Assembly (NCBI GenBank): GCA_031002005.1
Contig: CM061921.1
Coordinates: 128,184,597-128,248,596 of the forward strand
Reading direction: 5' to 3'
Source: Vandiemenella viatica
Lineage: Eukaryota > Arthropoda > Insecta > Orthoptera > Morabidae
Length of the DNA: 64,000 nucleotides
Program-made: the position numbers and the translations under genes
Shown here: piece by piece, positions 58,960 to 64,000 of the stretch
Numbering within the stretch: the stretch's first letter is position 1
Layout: the number at the start of each line of letters is the position of its first letter
Notes under the pieces: model-generated
Seen by the model: the letters and a program-made list of their open reading frames with translations, nothing else
What the model was told of the DNA's origin: nothing
The model's database searches: none

Positions 58960-61900
58960 TTATTATTTTTTTGTTTTTATTATTGTTTTTGCTGTCATCA
59001 GTCTTTTAACTGGTTTGATGCAATCCTCCATGCCTTCCTATCTTGTGCTGACCTCTTCATTTCTACATACCCCTTACACCCAACGTCCTCAATTATCTGC
59101 TTCATATATTCTAATCTCTGTCTACCTCTGCAATTCTTACCTTTGACCGTTCCCTCCACTAACAAATTAACCAATCCAGCATGTCTCAAAATATGACCTA
59201 CCAACCTGTCTCTTCTTTCTGTAAGCTTCTTCCACAAACTTCTTTTATCATCCATCATTTCCAAAACTCGTTCATTTCTTACTTTGTCTGTCCACTTAAT
59301 TTTCAGCATTCTTCTGTAGCACCACATTTCAAATGCTTCAATTTTCTTTATTTCCGGTATTCCTAATGTCCATGTTTCGCTACCATAAAGTGCCGTGCTC
59401 CACACAAAGAGTTTAAAAAATTTATTTCTAATTCCTAGATCAATATTTGAAACTAACAGATTCCTCTTTTTTGTGAAGGCTCTTTTCGATAGCGCTATTC
59501 AGCTTTTAACATCATTCCTGCTTCGGCCATCGGTTGTAATTTTACTTCCCAAGTAACAGAATTTGCTTACTTCTCCTATTGCATTCGATCCTTTTTTTAT
59601 ATTTAATCTACTACTATTGGTATCATTTCTGCTACATTTCATAACTTTTGTCTTGCATTGATTTATATTCAGTCCAAAATCTTCCTTCAGTATTTTGTTC
59701 ATGCCATTCAGTAACTTCTCAATATCCTCAGCCCTCTCTGCTAACAATACAATTTCATCAGCAAATTGTAGCATACTGATTTTTTCTCCCTGAAAACTTA
59801 TGCCACATGGAAATTTTTCTTTGACTTTCCTCATTGCTTCTTCTATATACAGGTTGAATATTAAGGGGGATAGACTACAACCTTGTCTCACACCCTTTTT
59901 AACTGATGCATGTCTCTCGCTTTCCTCTACTTTTATTATAGCCACTTGATTCTTGTATAGTTTATAGAGTATTCTTCTAACTCGATTCTTTAGACCTGAG
60001 TTCTTTAAAATTTTGAACATTTTGTCCCACCTAACATTATCAAAAGCTTTTTCTAAATCAAAAAATGCCATAAAAGTATCTTTTTTTTTTTTTTTATCCT
60101 CCCTTCAAGTATTAATCTTATAGACAGAATTGCTTCCCTTATACCACGATTTTTCCTAAACCTAAACTGATCTTCACCTACTATATCTTCTACTACACTT
60201 TCCATCCTTCTGTATATTATTCTGGTCAGTATTTTTGAAGCATGTGTTGTTAGACTAATGATGCGATAATTCTCACATTTGTTGGCTTGTGCTTTCTTTG
60301 GAAATGTGAGATGATATTTTTATTAAAATCAGTTGGAATTTCTCCTGTTTCATAACTTTTTGATATCTACCTGAATAATATTTCGATTCCTTCCTCTCCA
60401 AGGGATATGAGAAGTTCTGCAGGGATCTCATCAATTCCAACTGCCTTATTTGCTTTCAAGTCATTCAGAGCTCTATTAAATTCTGCCCTCATAACAGGAT
60501 CTCCTAAATCATCAATGTCGTCATCGCCTTCCTTTTCCATTACACTATTGTTCAAGTCGTACCCAAAATACAGTTTCTCAATGTATTCTTTCCATCGGTT
60601 AGCTCTATCTTCTGAGCTTAAAAGAGGCTTCCCATCGGCAGATTTAATGTTCATACCTCTTTTCTTCATTTCTCCAGAATTCTGTTTGATTTTTCTATAT
60701 GCAACATCTACTTCACATATGACCATTTCCCTTTCTACTTCTTCACACTTTTCTTGTAGCCATTTTTCTTTTGTTATTTTGCATTTCATATTTATTTGAT
60801 TTCTAAATTGCCTGCTTCATCCTGAGCATTTTTGTACCTTCTCCTCTGATCCATCAGCTCCAAAATTTCTTCTGTGATCCATGGATTTTGGGCAGCTTGT
60901 TCCCTAAAGTCTAGTGTTTCTTTACCAGCTTTCATTATTTCGGTCTTTAATGCATTCCATTCGTCCTCGGTTGAGTTCCCTTCAGAGTTACTTCTTAGAC
61001 CTAAGTCTACCATTTCTGTAAATTTTTCTCTTGTGCTAGATTGTTTCAATTTATTCACTTCCAGTCTGTTCTGCTTATTTTGCTTCTTTATTCGCTTAAA
61101 TTTCAGCCTGCACTTCATTATTATCAAATTATGGTCAGAGTCTATGTCTGCTCCTGGGTACGCTTTACAGTCTAGAAATTGATTCCTGAATCTCTGTTTG
61201 ACCATGATATAATCTAGCTGACATCTGCCTGTATCCCCAGGACGTTTCCAGGTGTATATTCTTCTTGCATGGTTCTTAAACAGTGTATTTGCCACTACTA
61301 GCATATATCTTTCACAAAATTCTAGCAACCTGCTTCCTTGCTCATTTCTTTCTCCTAGACCAAAACTTCCTACAGTATTCCCCTCTTTTCCTACTCCCAC
61401 TATTGCATTCCAGTCACCCATTATTATTAGATTTTCCTCCCCCTTTACATATTGGATTAATTCTTCAATTTCAGTGTTTATTTCTTCTATTTCTTCCTGT
61501 GACGATGGCATATACACTTTAACTAATGTGGTTGGGGCGTTCTTAGTTTCTAACCTCATCAAAATAATCCTGTCACTAAACTGTTCATAATAACTCACCT
61601 GTTTCCCTACTTTCTTGTTCATTACAAATCCAACACCAGTGACTCGATTGACAGCTTGTGTGCTAAGTATCCTGTGTTCCCCAGACCAGAAATCCTGTGA
61701 GTCTTTCCATTTAGTCTCACTAATCCCCACAACATCTAACTTAAGTTGTTCCATCTCCCTTTTTAAGTTTTCTAACCTACCTGCCCTGTTCAGACTTCTG
61801 ACACTCCACGCTCGAACTCGCAGAATGTTTCTATCCAATCTGATGACTCTTCCCCGAGCAGTCCCCGCTCGGAGATCTGATTGGGGGACTATTTTACCTC

Positions 61901-62150
61901 CGGAATATTTTACCCAGGAAGAAGCCATCATGATATATGTAATTTGAGAGGATTACATTTCCTCGGGATACCCTTTGGGTCTTTAATGCAGTGGTTTCCC
62001 ATTGCCTTCTGCATCCCCATGCCGTTGATCATTTCTGATTCATCCGCCTTTAGGGGCCGTTTCCAACCACAAGGGCAAGAGGGTACGGTTTTTATTTCTG
62101 CACCAATCATATTATTGTCAAATTACAATGAGAAAAAAATGTACAATTAA
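58960..62150 (-). mobile_element. RTE-family copy e, near full length
   Basis: The most complete RTE copy. Minus strand: 5' UTR (62150-61932); endonuclease ORF (61931-60792); RT N-terminal segment (60789-60367, KAVGIDEIPAELLISL); RT core (60071-59499, FDLEKAFDNVRWDKM, VRQGCSLSPLIFN, LQFADEIVLL with FADE in place of FADD); connection domain (59405-58998, ALYGSETWTL, RRMLKIKWTDKVRNERV). The end has the GCTGTCATCAGTC block on the plus strand beside an ATTATT-rich tail. An expanded A-run at 60080-60097 replaces a few codons between RT segments. The same family contributes fragments a-d. Located in the presumed SLC41 intron. Confidence 0.9.
60792..61931 (-). CDS. RTE APE endonuclease ORF
   Basis: A 379-codon open frame from ATG at 61931, within a start context shared with copy a. 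APE-type endonuclease: VRAWSVRSLNRAG (usual N-terminal Asn block altered to WSVRS), LDVVGISETKWKD with catalytic Glu, VKVYMPSSQEE, IMGDWNAIVG with the Asp-x-Asn pair, RIYTWKRPGDTGRCQLDYIM, and DSDHNLI with the terminal Asp-His. The following NALKTEIMKAGKETL and ITEEILELMDQRRRYK form the linker to the RT. The enzyme nicks genomic DNA to start target-primed reverse transcription. The ORF ends early by a frameshift just before the RT domain. Residues of the active site look intact. Confidence 0.8.
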   Translation of the reverse strand: MMASSWVKYSGGKIVPQSDLRAGTARGRVIRLDRNILRVRAWSVRSLNRAGRLENLKREMEQLKLDVVGISETKWKDSQDFWSGEHRILSTQAVNRVTGVGFVMNKKVGKQVSYYEQFSDRIILMRLETKNAPTTLVKVYMPSSQEEIEEINTEIEELIQYVKGEENLIIMGDWNAIVGVGKEGNTVGSFGLGERNEQGSRLLEFCERYMLVVANTLFKNHARRIYTWKRPGDTGRCQLDYIMVKQRFRNQFLDCKAYPGADIDSDHNLIIMKCRLKFKRIKKQNKQNRLEVNKLKQSSTREKFTEMVDLGLRSNSEGNSTEDEWNALKTEIMKAGKETLDFREQAAQNPWITEEILELMDQRRRYKNAQDEAGNLEIK

Positions 62151-62484
62151 GGATTGTACTATATTTCATCATTCTGGGCTAATAGAACAATAATGGGAGC
62201 ATTTGAACCGCAAATGGAGGAATTTTTCTGCAGTGATTTCTAGTTGAACTGTTAATCTGTTTAAAGAAAGTGAACTTTGCATATTTTGCTATTATAAATT
62301 CAAAATAAAAGAAGCAGAACTAAAATAAAATTAGCTGTGATGGAAAACCATCTTAATAAATAAAAAATTAAAGTAGTATATTAATATTAATAGATAGTAG
62401 GAAATGCTGCAATGTTATTTTACTTTTGGAGTAGTTGGCAATGACAGTCATTCGAGGTGCAGAACCACAATTCATCACCACTGT
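62151..62484. other. unassigned sequence
   Basis: AT-rich, no feature recognised between the RTE and the Tc1-like pseudogene. Confidence 0.4.
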
Positions 62485-62965
62485 GTTTAGCATTCGACAC
62501 TACCTCAGATGACCATAATCGGCTATATGGTGAGATTCTAGAGAGAGGTCCCTTCTTCCAATATTTTTGAGAGGTGGAGTGGTGTTATTACTGCCATTAC
62601 GGTGTGGGGAGCCATCGGATATGACTTCAGCTCACAGTAAGTAGTGTTCTGACAGCACAATTATATGTCACTGACATCCTGCGGCCTCATCAGTTACAGT
62701 ACCTGTTATGTTGTGGTACCACTTTTCAATAGCACAACGTTCGTCCTCACAAAGCATGTCTGCATGATTAAGTAGTCCCTTGGCCAGAAAAATCCCAAGA
62801 GCTATCAACGATAGAACATATGTGGGACCAGCTCCGTTCCAGTGCCAGTATCCAGTAAACCAATAAATAGTTAGAACATTTGTGTGCCATCCTGCCTTAG
62901 GAGAGAATATAATTGCTTCATAAAACCATTCCCAAGCAAATCATTCCACATATCCAGGCCAAAGG
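62485..62965 (+). pseudogene. Tc1-like transposase, C-terminal part, cut by gap
   Basis: Broken plus-strand frames give SDDHNRLYGE near 62510, a GGVV.. and GSHRI block (normally GGSVMVWGG), VLTAQLYVTDILRPHQLQYL near 62649-62708, TTFQ-stop-HNVRPHKA near 62720 (normally FQQDNARPHTA), VPWPEKSQELSTIEHMWDQL near 62776-62835. This is the DDE domain of Tc1-type transposases. The second catalytic Asp reads His, and a stop precedes it, so it is dead. The third catalytic block IEHMWD is kept. The right end runs into the assembly gap. Confidence 0.8.
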
Positions 62966-63965
62966 NNNNNNNNNNNNNNNNNNNNNNNNNNNNNNNNNNN
63001 NNNNNNNNNNNNNNNNNNNNNNNNNNNNNNNNNNNNNNNNNNNNNNNNNNNNNNNNNNNNNNNNNNNNNNNNNNNNNNNNNNNNNNNNNNNNNNNNNNNN
63101 NNNNNNNNNNNNNNNNNNNNNNNNNNNNNNNNNNNNNNNNNNNNNNNNNNNNNNNNNNNNNNNNNNNNNNNNNNNNNNNNNNNNNNNNNNNNNNNNNNNN
63201 NNNNNNNNNNNNNNNNNNNNNNNNNNNNNNNNNNNNNNNNNNNNNNNNNNNNNNNNNNNNNNNNNNNNNNNNNNNNNNNNNNNNNNNNNNNNNNNNNNNN
63301 NNNNNNNNNNNNNNNNNNNNNNNNNNNNNNNNNNNNNNNNNNNNNNNNNNNNNNNNNNNNNNNNNNNNNNNNNNNNNNNNNNNNNNNNNNNNNNNNNNNN
63401 NNNNNNNNNNNNNNNNNNNNNNNNNNNNNNNNNNNNNNNNNNNNNNNNNNNNNNNNNNNNNNNNNNNNNNNNNNNNNNNNNNNNNNNNNNNNNNNNNNNN
63501 NNNNNNNNNNNNNNNNNNNNNNNNNNNNNNNNNNNNNNNNNNNNNNNNNNNNNNNNNNNNNNNNNNNNNNNNNNNNNNNNNNNNNNNNNNNNNNNNNNNN
63601 NNNNNNNNNNNNNNNNNNNNNNNNNNNNNNNNNNNNNNNNNNNNNNNNNNNNNNNNNNNNNNNNNNNNNNNNNNNNNNNNNNNNNNNNNNNNNNNNNNNN
63701 NNNNNNNNNNNNNNNNNNNNNNNNNNNNNNNNNNNNNNNNNNNNNNNNNNNNNNNNNNNNNNNNNNNNNNNNNNNNNNNNNNNNNNNNNNNNNNNNNNNN
63801 NNNNNNNNNNNNNNNNNNNNNNNNNNNNNNNNNNNNNNNNNNNNNNNNNNNNNNNNNNNNNNNNNNNNNNNNNNNNNNNNNNNNNNNNNNNNNNNNNNNN
63901 NNNNNNNNNNNNNNNNNNNNNNNNNNNNNNNNNNNNNNNNNNNNNNNNNNNNNNNNNNNNNNNNN
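62966..63965. other. assembly gap of exactly 1000 N
   Basis: A round 1000-base N run, the convention for scaffold joins of unknown size. Distance and content between 62965 and 63966 are therefore unknown. Confidence 0.95.
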
Positions 63966-64000
63966 GAGCGCCTTCCGAACATAAACGTCATCTAAGGCTG

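Noticed and set aside
62884..63995. Very long open frames across the N run
   Set aside because: They consist almost entirely of N-derived unknown residues and reflect the assembly gap only.

Overview
The window is eukaryotic and almost certainly comes from an arthropod, most plausibly a hemimetabolous insect. It is AT-rich and intron-like, has no operon structure, and is packed with decayed transposable elements: RTE, CR1/Jockey-like, I-clade, Penelope-like, hAT, P-like, IS630/Tc1-like, pogo-like and Helitron elements, plus a tRNA-derived SINE. It ends in a fixed 1,000-N scaffold gap. The insect placement rests on the mix of repeat families and is an inference.

Only one host gene is supported: the last coding exon of an SLC41/MgtE-type divalent-cation transporter on the minus strand (56378-56555). 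Its upstream exons should lie to the right, beyond the gap. The 56.6-63 kb stretch, filled with a pogo-like MITE, a Penelope-like element, an RTE and a Tc1-like pseudogene, would then be its intron. Just downstream of the exon a 604-bp tandem duplication covers its 3' UTR side, and the duplicate junction carries about 25 bp of the exon.

Layout. 0-7.3 kb: CR1-like 3' end (-), I-clade element with an open RNase H ORF (+), CR1-like element (+), 5' half of an RTE (-). 7.5-12.8 kb: hAT remnant, small hAT element with perfect 8-bp TSD, three SINEs. 14.9-17.6 kb: RTE fragment (-) split by a 2.1-kb TIR-bounded insertion that itself holds a 428-bp near-palindromic MITE and a TA-flanked DUF4817/IS630-like element. 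19.8-23.8 kb: gag-like gene (-) without recognisable pol. 23.8-25.4 kb: P-like element with a THAP first exon. 28-30.6 kb: two hAT elements. 32-44.6 kb: CR1/Jockey-like elements in both orientations, one with its ORF1 esterase domain interrupted by a second P-like element. 44.7-47.3 kb: 5'-truncated RTE with a 9-bp TSD. 49-55 kb: fragments of an X/BS-like element, a second RTE family hit by a SINE, and a Helitron Pif1-like helicase. 55-64 kb: SLC41 exon and its intron.

The parts do not form a pathway. Their relationships are those of nested insertion, which gives a relative chronology. Nearly every reading frame is broken; the longest open pieces are an RNase H domain (353 aa) and an RTE endonuclease (379 aa). 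Frames were read by eye, so element boundaries without a stated TSD are approximate.
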